The notes: generated by a model from the sequence alone, not told the origin. DNA of 64,000 nucleotides from Limnohabitans sp. MMS-10A-192 (GCF_003063335.1 NZ_NERX01000003.1:1-64000), one strand, 5' to 3'; shown: positions 28,287-37,295, counted from the stretch's first letter. Made by a program: numbers and translations.

Positions 28287-29418
28287 TCTCCGCCACCACA
28301 TTCAAAATTTTCATCAATTTTTGATTAATTATGCGAACATCAAAACGCTCTTCGGCAAGACGACGACTCTCGGTTCCCATTGTTGAAACCAGCTCGGGGT
28401 TTTGCACAAACCGTAACATCGCAAATGCTAAGGCAGACACATCTCGAGGCGGCACTATGTAACCATTGACACCATCTACAACTGTTTCACGACAACCTGG
28501 TACGTCTGTGGTGATGACTGGGCGGCCCATGGCCATGGCTTCTTGGGTGCTTCGCGGAACGCCTTCGCGATATGAAGGCAAAACATAAACACTGGTTTTG
28601 GCTAGCCAAGGCTTAACATTTACCTGCCCTGGCCATTCCACAGTGCCATCATTAAGCCAAGGTTGTATGTCAGCTTGGCAGATCGCCCCGGGGTTGTCGT
28701 CAAGCCCTCCCAACAGACAGAAACGGACCTTAGGATGCTGCGCTTTAACTAAGCGAGCGGCTTGAAGATATTCCAATATGCCCTTTTCTCGGAGCAAGCG
28801 GGCGATGAGAGTAAATGTTAGAGGCTCGGTGTGAAATGCCTGAATTGGCCAATCCTCCAGAGGCACGCCAATGCCACCCAGTAAAAAAGTTTTGCGTAGA
28901 GGAAGACCGCACATACGATGTAGATCGCAAGCATCATCAGGATTCAGCACAACCACCCGGTGTGCAAACTTAAAAGCAACACGATACAGTACGGCCAAGA
29001 CCATGCCCAACAAACGCTGTTTGGCATTGCGTCCATTCATGCCTTCGGTAAACGCATAACCCATGCCCTCGACCATGGCAACACGATGACGAACCCCAGC
29101 CAATGCCGCCGCCAGAACGCCCCAAACATTGGTCTTCGCTGCATAGGTGAACACAATATCTGGCTTTTCAGCCTTAAAGTAGCGCCACAACTGAAGAGCT
29201 GTGCTCAAATCACTAATCGGATTTAGGCCTGCGCGGGACATATGAAAGTTTGCTATTTTCCCGCCCAAGGCTAACACGGCTGTTTCCATCTGCGGCTGCC
29301 AATCGGGTGCGATGACCACGACCTGCACACCCTCTTTTCGCAATGCTTTGATTAATGGCCCACGGAAATTGACAACCGAAGCCGCGTAGTGCGAAATAAT
29401 AAATAACTTTGAATTCAT
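28270..29418 (-). CDS. glycosyltransferase, GT4 family (PglA-like)
   Basis: A 382-residue GT-B enzyme. The N-terminal half starts KLFIISHYAASVVNFRGPLIKALRKEGVQVVVIAPDW and holds GYAFTEGMNGRNAKQR; the C-terminal half has LTFTLIARLLREKGILEYLQAARLVK, VYVLPSYREGVPRSTQEAMAMGRPVITTDVPGCRETVVDGVNGY, the nucleotide-sugar site with EG and E. Members next to pglC transfer the second sugar (for example alpha-GalNAc) to lipid-linked bacillosamine. The donor cannot be read from sequence. It sits between another GT4 gene and pglC in one operon. Confidence 0.9.
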   Translation of the reverse strand: MNSKLFIISHYAASVVNFRGPLIKALRKEGVQVVVIAPDWQPQMETAVLALGGKIANFHMSRAGLNPISDLSTALQLWRYFKAEKPDIVFTYAAKTNVWGVLAAALAGVRHRVAMVEGMGYAFTEGMNGRNAKQRLLGMVLAVLYRVAFKFAHRVVVLNPDDACDLHRMCGLPLRKTFLLGGIGVPLEDWPIQAFHTEPLTFTLIARLLREKGILEYLQAARLVKAQHPKVRFCLLGGLDDNPGAICQADIQPWLNDGTVEWPGQVNVKPWLAKTSVYVLPSYREGVPRSTQEAMAMGRPVITTDVPGCRETVVDGVNGYIVPPRDVSALAFAMLRFVQNPELVSTMGTESRRLAEERFDVRIINQKLMKILNVVAENETSF

Positions 29419-29434
29419 TTAAATATATAAATTC

Positions 29435-30538
29435 TTAATTAAAATCTAAATTTGACTTATAAATAGCCAACCATCTTTGAACCACAAAATCCAACGAGAA
29501 ATGAGTCAACACACGTTGGCGTCCATCTGCACCCAAAGCCTGTGCTTCGCTACTTGACAGTGCCAAAGCTCTAACCAAAGCTTCAGATAAAAGTTTTGAA
29601 TCGCGTGTAGGGACGAGAAAGCCACAATCGCCCAAAACTTCCTTGACACCACCAGCATCTGTTGCAACAACTACTTTTTCACATGCCATAGCTTCAGCGA
29701 CAACAAGCCCAAAACCCTCCCAGGCAGAAGACAACACGAATACATCAGCCCCATTCATCCAATCTGAAATTTTGCTTTGAACGCCGAAGAAATTGACTTT
29801 GTTTTCAATCCCGAGTTTCTTCACCTCTTGACTCAAATTGGATCGAAGATCTCCATCACCAATGATCCAAAGACGAACATTGTTGGTTATAAGCATTACG
29901 TTCGCGAATGCACGAAAAAGATTGGGGTAATCCTTTGCCTCGTGTAATCGACCAACAGCAATAACTACTTTTTCATTTTCAGCTACACCCACTTGCTTTC
30001 TAATTTTTATTCGAATTGATTCTTCTGATTTAAATCTCTCTACGTCAATACCGTTAGGTATTGCAATCATTTTTCCGCGCGCCACAGCTCCTTGAGCTTC
30101 AAATGAAGTAACAGCTTCCACACTTACGTTAGTTGAAATATTTGCAAGCGATGTTGTTAATCTGTACGCAAGCATTCTCAGCTTTCCACCTTCATTTGTG
30201 CTGTGTGCCGTACAAACCAGCCTTGGAATACGACAACTCAGTCTGACAAGGCGTGTAAGAATGTTTGCGTGGACCATATGACTGTGAACTACTGCAGGCT
30301 TGAATGAATGGATCAAATTTCTCAGTCCAAAATACGCGTGAAAAAATCCACTGACCGTCTTTTTCATACCCATCCCGACAATTTCTACCTTCTCCGAATT
30401 AGGCCTAATTGGTGAAGGCCCTGTGAGATAGGCTATTTTTACCTCGTGTCCAAGTACAGCAAGGCGATCGGCAATATCAACCACCTGACGCTCAGCACCA
30501 CCAACACCAAGACCAGTAATCACAAATAGAATTTTCAT
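29435..30538 (-). CDS. glycosyltransferase, GT4 family
   Basis: A 367-residue GT-B glycosyltransferase starting MKILFVITGLGVGGAERQVVDIADRLAVLGHEV, a classic GT4 opening, with VVHSHMVHANILTRL, KVVIAVGRLHEAKDYPNLFRAF and the donor site DVFVLSSAWEGFGLVVAEAMACEKVVVATDAGG. A CGAGGTAG ribosome site precedes the ATG at 30538. It adds one sugar of the repeat unit; the linkage is unknown. AT content rises from this gene toward the polymerase genes, a usual mark of transferred O-unit genes. Confidence 0.9.
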   Translation of the reverse strand: MKILFVITGLGVGGAERQVVDIADRLAVLGHEVKIAYLTGPSPIRPNSEKVEIVGMGMKKTVSGFFHAYFGLRNLIHSFKPAVVHSHMVHANILTRLVRLSCRIPRLVCTAHSTNEGGKLRMLAYRLTTSLANISTNVSVEAVTSFEAQGAVARGKMIAIPNGIDVERFKSEESIRIKIRKQVGVAENEKVVIAVGRLHEAKDYPNLFRAFANVMLITNNVRLWIIGDGDLRSNLSQEVKKLGIENKVNFFGVQSKISDWMNGADVFVLSSAWEGFGLVVAEAMACEKVVVATDAGGVKEVLGDCGFLVPTRDSKLLSEALVRALALSSSEAQALGADGRQRVLTHFSLDFVVQRWLAIYKSNLDFN

Positions 30539-30542
30539 CGTG

Positions 30543-31325
30543 CTACCTCGACACGGTCGAGTAGAATAAACATTGCATTGCACGTATAGAACATTTGATC
30601 TTTAATATCCAAGATTTTTCCCTGAGAAACTGATTTCTATAAAATATACCAAATCCTTTTGGGTTTTTCCTTAGATTTTTTTTAAAGTTTGCTGTGTAAC
30701 CATCTGCCAAATATTCACAGAGATAAATTGCCTTTTCCGGAATAAACCAAACAGGCCCGTCATCGCCTATTAAATTCCAGACGTACAATTCAGGGACAAA
30801 TTTCTCACCCTTGAAGACAGGAAATGGATGATTGATCAATTCTTCAGTTCTGAAAATATAAGCCAAATCACCTTTAAAATATTCACCCGCTGCAGTCGGA
30901 TGCATGAATTTAGGCTCATCTCCAAAATAACTTTTCCCAATAATTGATTCATTAAAATAAGCTTTTCTAAAACAAATACCTGTTGCTCCAGTTTCCCCGA
31001 CCTTATCAATCTCCAAGGACAAAGCTTGAATCGCATCCTGGGTCAGTGCGTCGTCGCTGTCCACGATGAAAACCCAATTACCAAGAGCTTTATTTGCTCC
31101 TTTATTGATGGCCACATGCTTACCCCCGTTGCTTTGATAAATATACCGAATGGGGAAGCCACTATGCAAACTTTTTAGTTTCTCAACAAGCAACTCTGTA
31201 TGATCAGTGCTACCATCATCAACGATAAGCCACTCAAAGGTCTTTAAAGTCTGTACTTGAAGACTTTCAAATAAACGTAGTAAAGTATGAGCGCGGTTAA
31301 ATGCTGGCGTAAGTATAGTAATCAT
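30543..31325 (-). CDS. glycosyltransferase, GT2 family (GT-A fold)
   Basis: A 260-residue GT2 enzyme: TILTPAFNRAHTLLRLFESLQVQ at the start, EWLIVDDGSTDHTELLVEKL, NGGKHVAINKGANKALGNWVFIVDSDDAL (the DxD metal site) and a C-terminal part with an odd KAIYLCEYLADGYTANFKKNLRKNPKGF. No membrane segments. It probably adds a sugar to the lipid-linked repeat unit in the cytoplasm. The gene is AT-rich, 4 bp from the following GT4 start, and clearly part of the operon. Confidence 0.9.
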   Translation of the reverse strand: MITILTPAFNRAHTLLRLFESLQVQTLKTFEWLIVDDGSTDHTELLVEKLKSLHSGFPIRYIYQSNGGKHVAINKGANKALGNWVFIVDSDDALTQDAIQALSLEIDKVGETGATGICFRKAYFNESIIGKSYFGDEPKFMHPTAAGEYFKGDLAYIFRTEELINHPFPVFKGEKFVPELYVWNLIGDDGPVWFIPEKAIYLCEYLADGYTANFKKNLRKNPKGFGIFYRNQFLREKSWILKIKCSIRAMQCLFYSTVSR

Positions 31326-31349
31326 GATTCGTTAGTGCACACAGTTAAA

Positions 31350-32573
31350 TTAATATTTTTTTAAAGCCAATAACAAAAGTACGAACGCAAGACCAAACTC
31401 TGAGATGAGGAGTGCCATGACCATTCCCAAAGCTGCGAACTCATGTAACAATATCGAGCCAATCAACAGGCTAAATAATGAAAAAAATACCGTTGCTTGG
31501 CTAGCTTTTCTAGCTCTTCCAGCAGGAATTAAAATCACCAGTCCAATTGCTTGATTAATGATGCGTAGTGGTATTAGCCAAACAAACCATTTCAACAGAT
31601 CAGCCGTTTTGATGAACTCTTGTCCAATCACTTGCAAAATAAAGTGAGGGCCAAAATAATAAAGAAAAATAGCACATATTATGCCTATAATAACTGATAA
31701 TGCCACAACAGTCCAGGCGACCTTATAATCTTTTGCATCTGCTTTAGTAAGGACACGTGAAAAGTGAGGAAACACTGCTGTGAAGAAGGGCGTCGAAAGA
31801 CCTATAACACCTCGAATGAGTTTTTCGGCAGGAATGAAGATTCCCACAGCTGCTCGGTCTGAAAACGTCCCAATAAGCGCTGGCGCTGCAGTTATCAAAA
31901 TAGTATTTGAACTTCGATAAACAAATACGTTGAAGCCCAATCTGATTGCATCAATTCCACCGGCAAACCTCAGTCGAATACGAGGCAAATATCTTAAGCA
32001 AAGTCCGTTGGTAATAAATGTATTTGCAAAACTTGTTATAGCCATCAATGCCAGTGCCAGATCCGCATCAGCGGGCCCGCTTACAAGTATGTAAAGTAAA
32101 ATAAGGCAAATCGAGCGAAGAAATAGCTCAAAAATAATTACCGCCCCCACTTTTTCTCTTCCCGTGAAAAACCAAAAAGGACTAAAAGCGAAGGCTAGAA
32201 AATATAATATTCCCCAAATAATTTGATTGAAATTAAATGAATTAATTGAATTTAACCCCATCGAAATATAAATTATAAAAAACATTGCCATACATGCTGA
32301 CAATATAAGTTTCGCAGTTAGGACATCCGAAAAAATCTCTCCTAATTTTTCCTTATTGTCAATTGCTTGCGCAACCTCACGAGCACTACTTAGATTGAAT
32401 CCATACTCAACAACAACTGACATCAGCACTGCGATTGATTGAATTAGAACTAGCTGTCCATAGGTAGTAGGTCCTAACACTCGAGCTAAAATTGGTATCT
32501 CTAGTAATGGTATAACGTATCCTACGAGATGTGCAACAGTTAAGTAGGCTGTATTTTTTGCCACTACTTTCAT
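31350..32573 (-). CDS. wzx: repeat-unit flippase, Wzx-like (MATE/PST superfamily)
   Basis: A 407-residue polytopic protein with about twelve hydrophobic helices. The opening KNTAYLTVAHLVGYVIPLLEIPILARVLGPTTYGQLVLIQSIAVLMSVVVEYGFNLSSAREVA is typical of polysaccharide flippases, as is the AVGIFIPAEKLIRGVIGLSTPFFTAVFPHFSR stretch. It would move undecaprenyl-linked repeat units to the periplasmic face. Very AT-rich for the genome. Its ATG overlaps the stop of the polymerase gene by 4 bp. Confidence 0.88.
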   Translation of the reverse strand: MKVVAKNTAYLTVAHLVGYVIPLLEIPILARVLGPTTYGQLVLIQSIAVLMSVVVEYGFNLSSAREVAQAIDNKEKLGEIFSDVLTAKLILSACMAMFFIIYISMGLNSINSFNFNQIIWGILYFLAFAFSPFWFFTGREKVGAVIIFELFLRSICLILLYILVSGPADADLALALMAITSFANTFITNGLCLRYLPRIRLRFAGGIDAIRLGFNVFVYRSSNTILITAAPALIGTFSDRAAVGIFIPAEKLIRGVIGLSTPFFTAVFPHFSRVLTKADAKDYKVAWTVVALSVIIGIICAIFLYYFGPHFILQVIGQEFIKTADLLKWFVWLIPLRIINQAIGLVILIPAGRARKASQATVFFSLFSLLIGSILLHEFAALGMVMALLISEFGLAFVLLLLALKKY

Positions 32574-33838
32574 TTAACTACCGTCATTTCATTTTTTGAA
32601 AACAGCCAAGTCGTCATCAGAAAAAATAAGCCCCACTCAGACATTTCTGTACTATACGGGTGAATAGCCATCGTGAAAGCAAAGCCAGCAACACCCAGTG
32701 CTGCGGCAGCAGTAAAGTATGAGTTAGATGAAATTAGAATATTTTTAGATTTTGTTAACTGATACACCAAGACAAGAAAAGGGCCAAATATAATTATTAA
32801 AAATCCACTCAAACCTATGACACCTACATCTGCGAGCAATGCCAAATATGCATTATGAACAACCATACTTTCACCTTCAGTTTCTGTTACGGCTTTACCA
32901 AAACCACACCCAAAAGGCAGGCATTTTTCGGCTTGATTTAATACATCATCTAGCATCTTTATTCGTAAACCATCTCCAGCCGTCAACCGATCCAGTGGTA
33001 ACGCAAGTATTGACAGCCCCCCGACTGTTTCGGAAATCTTAATCAACAGATATGTTAGAGTTATTGACAATATTAATCCAAAAGCAATCGTAGCAAAAAA
33101 TGAAAACTTCCTTCCTTTATCCATCACTCTAATAAATAGAATTAGTGCAGTAGAAAAAATAAACCATAAAAAACCAGTTCTACTACCATCGGAAATGACG
33201 ATGAAAGCGCCGGCCAAATAAATAAATAAATATCTCAAACCCCATTTAGCTGAAGAAATAAAATACCCAAAAGCAATAATTGAAAAGAATGCTCCAGTTT
33301 TCCAAAAAACACCTGGGTAAGACAGTGCACTTCCTTGTCGACCATCACCCAACAGAATATAATATGACGTGAAAATATATTTAGACAGCAGATATACAGA
33401 CAACGAAACCAAAACCGCCATTGCAGATATTAAAAATATTGATCGCCTATCAATATTTTTTGAAATCTCAATAAATATAAAACCAATTAAAATTATTATT
33501 AATATCTTTATCGATTGATAAAAAGTCTTTAAATCAACATTCACCAATGCAGATATAATGAATCCAAATATCATTAACAAAGAACCAATAACGAAAATTT
33601 TAAAATAGGCAGACTTACCCCAACCATCATATTTATTAACTACGTACTTTTTATGATAAAATATAGATACACAGGACCACACACCCCACAACAACCAATA
33701 TCCCATCGGGGTTATTACATTACGAACATCACCCAAAACAACCAAAAGAGATGCCGCAAACATAATAAGCACTTCTTGTCTGCAAAGCCATCGCCGATCA
33801 ACTATTAATGCTGAAGAATTTAAATTATTTAAATTCAT
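32570..33838 (-). CDS. wzy: polysaccharide polymerase, Wzy-like
   Basis: A 422-residue membrane protein with about ten helices and no enzyme motif other than the O-antigen polymerase pattern: a long periplasmic loop holding ALPLDRLTAGDGLRIKMLDDVLNQAEKCLPFGCGFGKAVTETEGESMVVHNAYLALLADVGVIGLSGFL, which is the Wzy_C signature (HNAYL). It likely joins repeat units at the periplasmic face. This is among the most AT-rich genes in the window. It lies between wzz and wzx, the normal place for wzy. Confidence 0.82.
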   Translation of the reverse strand: MNLNNLNSSALIVDRRWLCRQEVLIMFAASLLVVLGDVRNVITPMGYWLLWGVWSCVSIFYHKKYVVNKYDGWGKSAYFKIFVIGSLLMIFGFIISALVNVDLKTFYQSIKILIIILIGFIFIEISKNIDRRSIFLISAMAVLVSLSVYLLSKYIFTSYYILLGDGRQGSALSYPGVFWKTGAFFSIIAFGYFISSAKWGLRYLFIYLAGAFIVISDGSRTGFLWFIFSTALILFIRVMDKGRKFSFFATIAFGLILSITLTYLLIKISETVGGLSILALPLDRLTAGDGLRIKMLDDVLNQAEKCLPFGCGFGKAVTETEGESMVVHNAYLALLADVGVIGLSGFLIIIFGPFLVLVYQLTKSKNILISSNSYFTAAAALGVAGFAFTMAIHPYSTEMSEWGLFFLMTTWLFSKNEMTVVK

Positions 33839-33852
33839 ATTTATTTAATATT

Positions 33853-34743
33853 TTAGATCTTCCAAAAATAAATAGATTTCTTAAAGGTATTTTTTATATT
33901 TTCGATTTTTTTAATATTATCAATATTCTCTGCTGAATTTTTAATAGCAATAGAAGTTGTTATTTTCAAAAATATAATAAATAAAACAAATTGCATTGCT
34001 AGAAAACTAATAAGTCCGCGCTTAATTTCTTTGTGCTTGGTGGGCAGTGTCGGCTCCTGTACCAATTCACTCGAATCCAACCCATTTAGCTGACGCTCGA
34101 TATCATTCTGAGCCGCTTGACTTTCTTGCACAACGCGTATCATTTGCGCGTAACCCTGTGCAACTTCGGATGAACCACCAGTAGTAATACTTTCAAGCTT
34201 TTTACCCATTACGTCGGCTGATTGCTGAGCCATTTTTTCTCGAGTTTGCGCCTGCTCCAATTGTTTTTGAAGTCTCATTTTCTCGCTATCTCGTGGCTGA
34301 CTCTTTGTAAATGTCTGATTCAAAATAGCCTGTGCTAATGTTTGAGCAGCCTGTGGAGTTTCCGCTTGGGCAGTTAAATGTAGCAACTTATCTTTGGCGT
34401 TTAAATGAATATGAATTTCCTTTTGAAGATTAAGTCGTGCCTCGTCCATATCTAGTCTTTTGGTATACCCCAAACTGACTGCAATCGAATCCAACACAGA
34501 CGCACTGTTCATGAGAGTGGCCGTACTTTGCTCAGCTTTGAGAATAGCCGTACTTTCATAAGTTTTAGGCATCAGCGTTGCACCTCCAAACGCAACTAGC
34601 CCAGCCACGAGAGGACCCAAGATCAACAAGCGCAAATTCTCGACAATGACCAGTAACAAGTCGAGCAGTGTGAACTGTTGAGCCATGTTGGTTTCGTTTG
34701 GATTAGTAATTTCGGAAGTTGAATCTGGAGTGATCATGGTCAT
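33853..34743 (-). CDS. wzz: chain-length determinant, Wzz-like
   Basis: A roughly 296-residue Wzz-type inner-membrane protein: one N-terminal helix (NLRLLILGPLVAGLVAFGGATLMP) followed by YESTAILKAEQS, a large coiled periplasmic domain (LQKQLEQAQTREKMAQQSADVMG) and a C-terminal helix (GLISFLAMQFVLFIIFLKI). It sets O-antigen or capsule chain length with Wzy. The C-terminal tail past the second helix is unusually long and Asn/Lys/Ile-rich. The start is uncertain: ATG 34743 is used, an ATG at 34686 (MAQQFTLLDLL) is also reasonable, and a TTG at 34767 would overlap rmlC. Confidence 0.8.
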   Translation of the reverse strand: MTMITPDSTSEITNPNETNMAQQFTLLDLLLVIVENLRLLILGPLVAGLVAFGGATLMPKTYESTAILKAEQSTATLMNSASVLDSIAVSLGYTKRLDMDEARLNLQKEIHIHLNAKDKLLHLTAQAETPQAAQTLAQAILNQTFTKSQPRDSEKMRLQKQLEQAQTREKMAQQSADVMGKKLESITTGGSSEVAQGYAQMIRVVQESQAAQNDIERQLNGLDSSELVQEPTLPTKHKEIKRGLISFLAMQFVLFIIFLKITTSIAIKNSAENIDNIKKIENIKNTFKKSIYFWKI

Positions 34744-34759
34744 ATCTAGTAACTGGTCA

Positions 34760-35311
34760 TCAAGCAAACACCTCAGCCTGCACCAAACGCAGACCTGCGT
34801 GGTCTTTACCCGAGAGTTGTGGCGTCAAGCCTTTAGGCCAGGTGATGCCGATGGCCGGATCGTTCCAGGCGATGCAGCGCTCGTGCGCGGGTGCGTAGTA
34901 GTCGGTGGTTTTGTACAAAAAGTCTGCAGTGTCAGACAGGACAACAAAGCCGTGTGCGAAGCCTGGCGGCACCCAGAATTGTTTGTGGTTGTCTTCAGTC
35001 AGCTCAACCCCGGCCCATTGGCCAAAGGTGGGGGAGCTTTTGCGGATGTCCACCGCCACGTCAAACACGGCGCCGCGCACCACGCGCACCAGCTTGCCTT
35101 GGGCTTGTTGCAGCTGGTAATGCAGCCCGCGCAGCACGCCCTGGGCGCTGCGGCTGTGGTTGTCTTGCACAAAGTTCACATCCAGGCCTGTGACCTGGTT
35201 GAAGTCTTGCTGGTTGAAGCTTTCAAAAAAGAAGCCTCTGCTGTCGCCGAACACTTTGGGTTCGAGGATCAGGACGTCGGGGATGTGGGTGGGGGTGACG
35301 GTGTAGGGCAC
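34760..35311 (-). CDS. rmlC: dTDP-4-dehydrorhamnose 3,5-epimerase
   Basis: A 183-residue cupin epimerase. Motifs: IPDVLILEPKVFGDSRGFFFESFNQQDF, GVLRGLHYQ (catalytic His) and FWVPPGFAHGFVVLSDTADFLYKTTDYYAPAHERCIAWNDPAIGI. It epimerises dTDP-4-keto-6-deoxyglucose at C3 and C5. No ATG exists in the right place: the only starts are GTG at 35311, used here, or TTG codons at 35344 and 35350 that lie inside a family B repeat and would add [12 protein letters not shown]-type residues. The upstream gene is hepT, not rmlA. Confidence 0.9.
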   Translation of the reverse strand: MPYTVTPTHIPDVLILEPKVFGDSRGFFFESFNQQDFNQVTGLDVNFVQDNHSRSAQGVLRGLHYQLQQAQGKLVRVVRGAVFDVAVDIRKSSPTFGQWAGVELTEDNHKQFWVPPGFAHGFVVLSDTADFLYKTTDYYAPAHERCIAWNDPAIGITWPKGLTPQLSGKDHAGLRLVQAEVFA

Positions 35312-35319
35312 AGGGGGTA

Positions 35320-35348
35320 TTGGATTGCCACGCTTCGCTCGCAATGAC
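35320..35348. repeat. family B repeat copy in the rmlC leader
   Basis: TTGGATTGCCACGCTTCGCT..GCAATGAC, a single copy. It occupies the whole gap between hepT and rmlC and reaches within 9 bp of the GTG start proposed for rmlC. Confidence 0.9.
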
Positions 35349-35358
35349 AAAGAAGCTA

Positions 35359-35835
35359 TCAGGGGTTGAGCTTGTTGATTTGGGCGGTCAGGCGTTTGGC
35401 GGTGTCAATCAGCACAGGCACATAGGCATGACCTGCTTGGAGGGCGCTGCTCAGAATGGCAAGGTCTTCAATGTATTCATGCACCATCTGATTGCGCAGT
35501 TTTCGGATCTCCAGCCAAGTGTCTGAAGAACTGAGCCAGCCCAGCTTCTCGGCCCGGTCCAAGTTCTCGATCACAGCCCCAACCGGCTCGGCCATGGCAT
35601 CCAGCAATTGGGGCAAAAGCTTGTCACCCAGGTTGTCTTGGAGCCGACCAAAGCGGGAGACAAAGGCGTCCAATCGTTCGGCAAGAAGTGGATCCATTTC
35701 GATCTTTTGGACCAAATCGATCGTCATGGGGCCGGTAAAGAGCCGCTGGTCCGTTTCCAGCAGATACTGGCACTCTTTGTGCGTCACTCGGGCCAAGAAC
35801 TGCAGTCGCACCCATTGGCTTTCATCGACTCTCAC
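35359..35835 (-). CDS. hepT: HEPN toxin of a MntA/HepT-type pair
   Basis: A 158-residue HEPN-domain protein. The signature R-x4-H-x-Y of HepT is present as RNQMVHEY (Arg114, His119, Tyr121). In the studied system HepT is an RNase toxin, and MntA silences it by adding AMP groups to the Tyr in this motif. The antitoxin-like gene lies directly upstream with a 4-bp overlap. This version has an extra N-terminal extension before the helical bundle compared with minimal HepT proteins (usually ~110-140 residues). The pair sits between rmlA and rmlC, an unusual place; the activity itself is inferred. Confidence 0.82.
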   Translation of the reverse strand: MRVDESQWVRLQFLARVTHKECQYLLETDQRLFTGPMTIDLVQKIEMDPLLAERLDAFVSRFGRLQDNLGDKLLPQLLDAMAEPVGAVIENLDRAEKLGWLSSSDTWLEIRKLRNQMVHEYIEDLAILSSALQAGHAYVPVLIDTAKRLTAQINKLNP

Positions 35836-36131
35836 AGGGTCACTCCTTGTTGAGCGGCGATCCGGTGAATTGCCTGTTCTTGCAAGTTAGGAGCCTTGAG
35901 CAAAACGTCGACCTTGCGGCCATGCATGGCACGAGAAATCCGGCTCGCAATGCGTGCCGAAACCAACGCAGGCTCAGCCAGAGACTGTGGGACTTCAATC
36001 ATCACGTCCACATCGCCGCCTTTGGTTTCATCATCTACGCGCGACCCAAACAGCATGACCCGCGCACCATCGCCCAGCACGGTTTGTGCTGTGGTTTTGA
36101 TGATGTCGATTTGAGCCGGGGTCAGGCGCAT
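35832..36131 (-). CDS. mntA: minimal nucleotidyltransferase antitoxin (MntA-like)
   Basis: A 99-residue minimal nucleotidyltransferase. The active site is FGSRVDDETKGGDVDVMIE, that is GS-x9-D-x-D with metal ligands Asp40 and Asp42, and a third acid later in GRKVDVLLK. Such proteins AMPylate the HEPN partner encoded next to them. Start ATG 36131 lies 4 bp after the end of rmlA, and its stop overlaps hepT by 4 bp, so it is expressed with the sugar operon. Confidence 0.85.
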   Translation of the reverse strand: MRLTPAQIDIIKTTAQTVLGDGARVMLFGSRVDDETKGGDVDVMIEVPQSLAEPALVSARIASRISRAMHGRKVDVLLKAPNLQEQAIHRIAAQQGVTL

Positions 36132-36135
36132 GGGT

Positions 36136-37008
36136 TTATTTGAGCAGGTTCAACAAATATTGGCCATAGCCGTTTTTGGCCAGGGGCTGGGCCAGCTTTT
36201 GCAGGCTCTCGGCGCTGATCCACTTTTGGTGGAAGGCGATTTCTTCGGGGCAGGCGACCATGAGGCCTTGGCGCTTTTGCAGCGTGGCGATGAAGCCTGC
36301 GGCTTCAAGCAGGCTGTCGTGCGTGCCGGTATCGAGCCAGGCGTAGCCTCGACCCATGATTTCGACGTTGAGCTGGTTGAGCTCCAGATACCGTTTGTTG
36401 ACGTCGGTGATTTCCAGCTCGCCACGCTGCGATGGTTGGATGTCTGCAGCGATGTCACACACCTGCTGGTCATAGAAGTACAGGCCCGTGACGGCGTAGT
36501 TGCTCTTGGGGGCTTTGGGTTTTTCTTCGATGCTTTTGGCGCGTTGTTGGTCGTCAAAGTCGACCACGCCGTAGCGCTCTGGATCGTGCACATGGTAGGC
36601 AAACACGCTGGCGCCCGAGGTGCGCTGGTTGGCGCTGGCTAGCAGCTTGACCAGGTCGTGACCATAGAAGATGTTGTCGCCCAAGACCAGTGCGCTGGGG
36701 TCGTTGCCGACAAAGTCTTTGCCGATGATGAAGGCTTGCGCCAGGCCATCGGGGCTGGGTTGCACGGCGTACTGGATGTTCATGCCCCATTGGCTGCCGT
36801 CACCCAAGAGCTCGGTAAAGCGCGGGGTGTCTTGTGGGGTGCTGATGAGCAGCACGTCTTTGATGCCGGCCAGCATGAGCGTGGTCAGCGGGTAATAGAC
36901 CATGGGCTTGTCGTACACCGGCATGAGCTGTTTGCTCACGGCTTGCGTCACCGGGTACAGACGGGTGCCGGAGCCGCCTGCGAGGATGATGCCTTTGCGG
37001 TTGGTCAT
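36136..37008 (-). CDS. rmlA: glucose-1-phosphate thymidylyltransferase
   Basis: A 290-residue enzyme that makes dTDP-glucose. It starts [49 protein letters not shown] and has [37 protein letters not shown] and [22 protein letters not shown], all standard RmlA motifs. Length is normal. A longer in-frame reading (to 37299) runs through the repeat tract upstream and would add 97 low-complexity residues; it is rejected. Confidence 0.95.
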   Translation of the reverse strand: MTNRKGIILAGGSGTRLYPVTQAVSKQLMPVYDKPMVYYPLTTLMLAGIKDVLLISTPQDTPRFTELLGDGSQWGMNIQYAVQPSPDGLAQAFIIGKDFVGNDPSALVLGDNIFYGHDLVKLLASANQRTSGASVFAYHVHDPERYGVVDFDDQQRAKSIEEKPKAPKSNYAVTGLYFYDQQVCDIAADIQPSQRGELEITDVNKRYLELNQLNVEIMGRGYAWLDTGTHDSLLEAAGFIATLQKRQGLMVACPEEIAFHQKWISAESLQKLAQPLAKNGYGQYLLNLLK

Positions 37009-37295
37009 GGTCGTGGTTTGCGGGGATGGATCCCGGGTCAAGCCCGGGATGACAAATTTAGATAAAGCCTGAGATGGCGTTTTGGTAAGTGACTCAATGG
37101 ATCCCGGGTCCAGCCCGGGATGACAGTGTGGGACGGGATGACAGTGTGGGACGGGATGACAGTGCGGGACGGGATGACAGTGCGGGACGGGAGGCGGTGT
37201 GGGACGGGAGGCGGTGTGGGTCTGGGATGGCGGGGTTAAGGACGGGGTGACGCTTTTGAAAGTGTCACCCCGGGCTTGACCCGGGGTCCAGGTTT
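37009..37295. repeat. repeat tract between rmlB and rmlA (family A plus 18-bp tandem repeats)
   Basis: Two family A palindromes (37026-37053 and 37097-37124) are followed by about four head-to-tail 18-bp units (GACAGTGTGGGACGGGAT) from 37121 to about 37192, then two degenerate 17-bp units (GGCGGTGTGGGACGGGA). A last family A copy (37261-37290) abuts rmlB's stop. No gene is seen. Confidence 0.9.

Noticed and set aside
34733-34760. MTMITP at the wzz start as a possible lacZ-alpha vector remnant
   Set aside because: Only six residues match, by chance, and the surrounding sequence is not vector.
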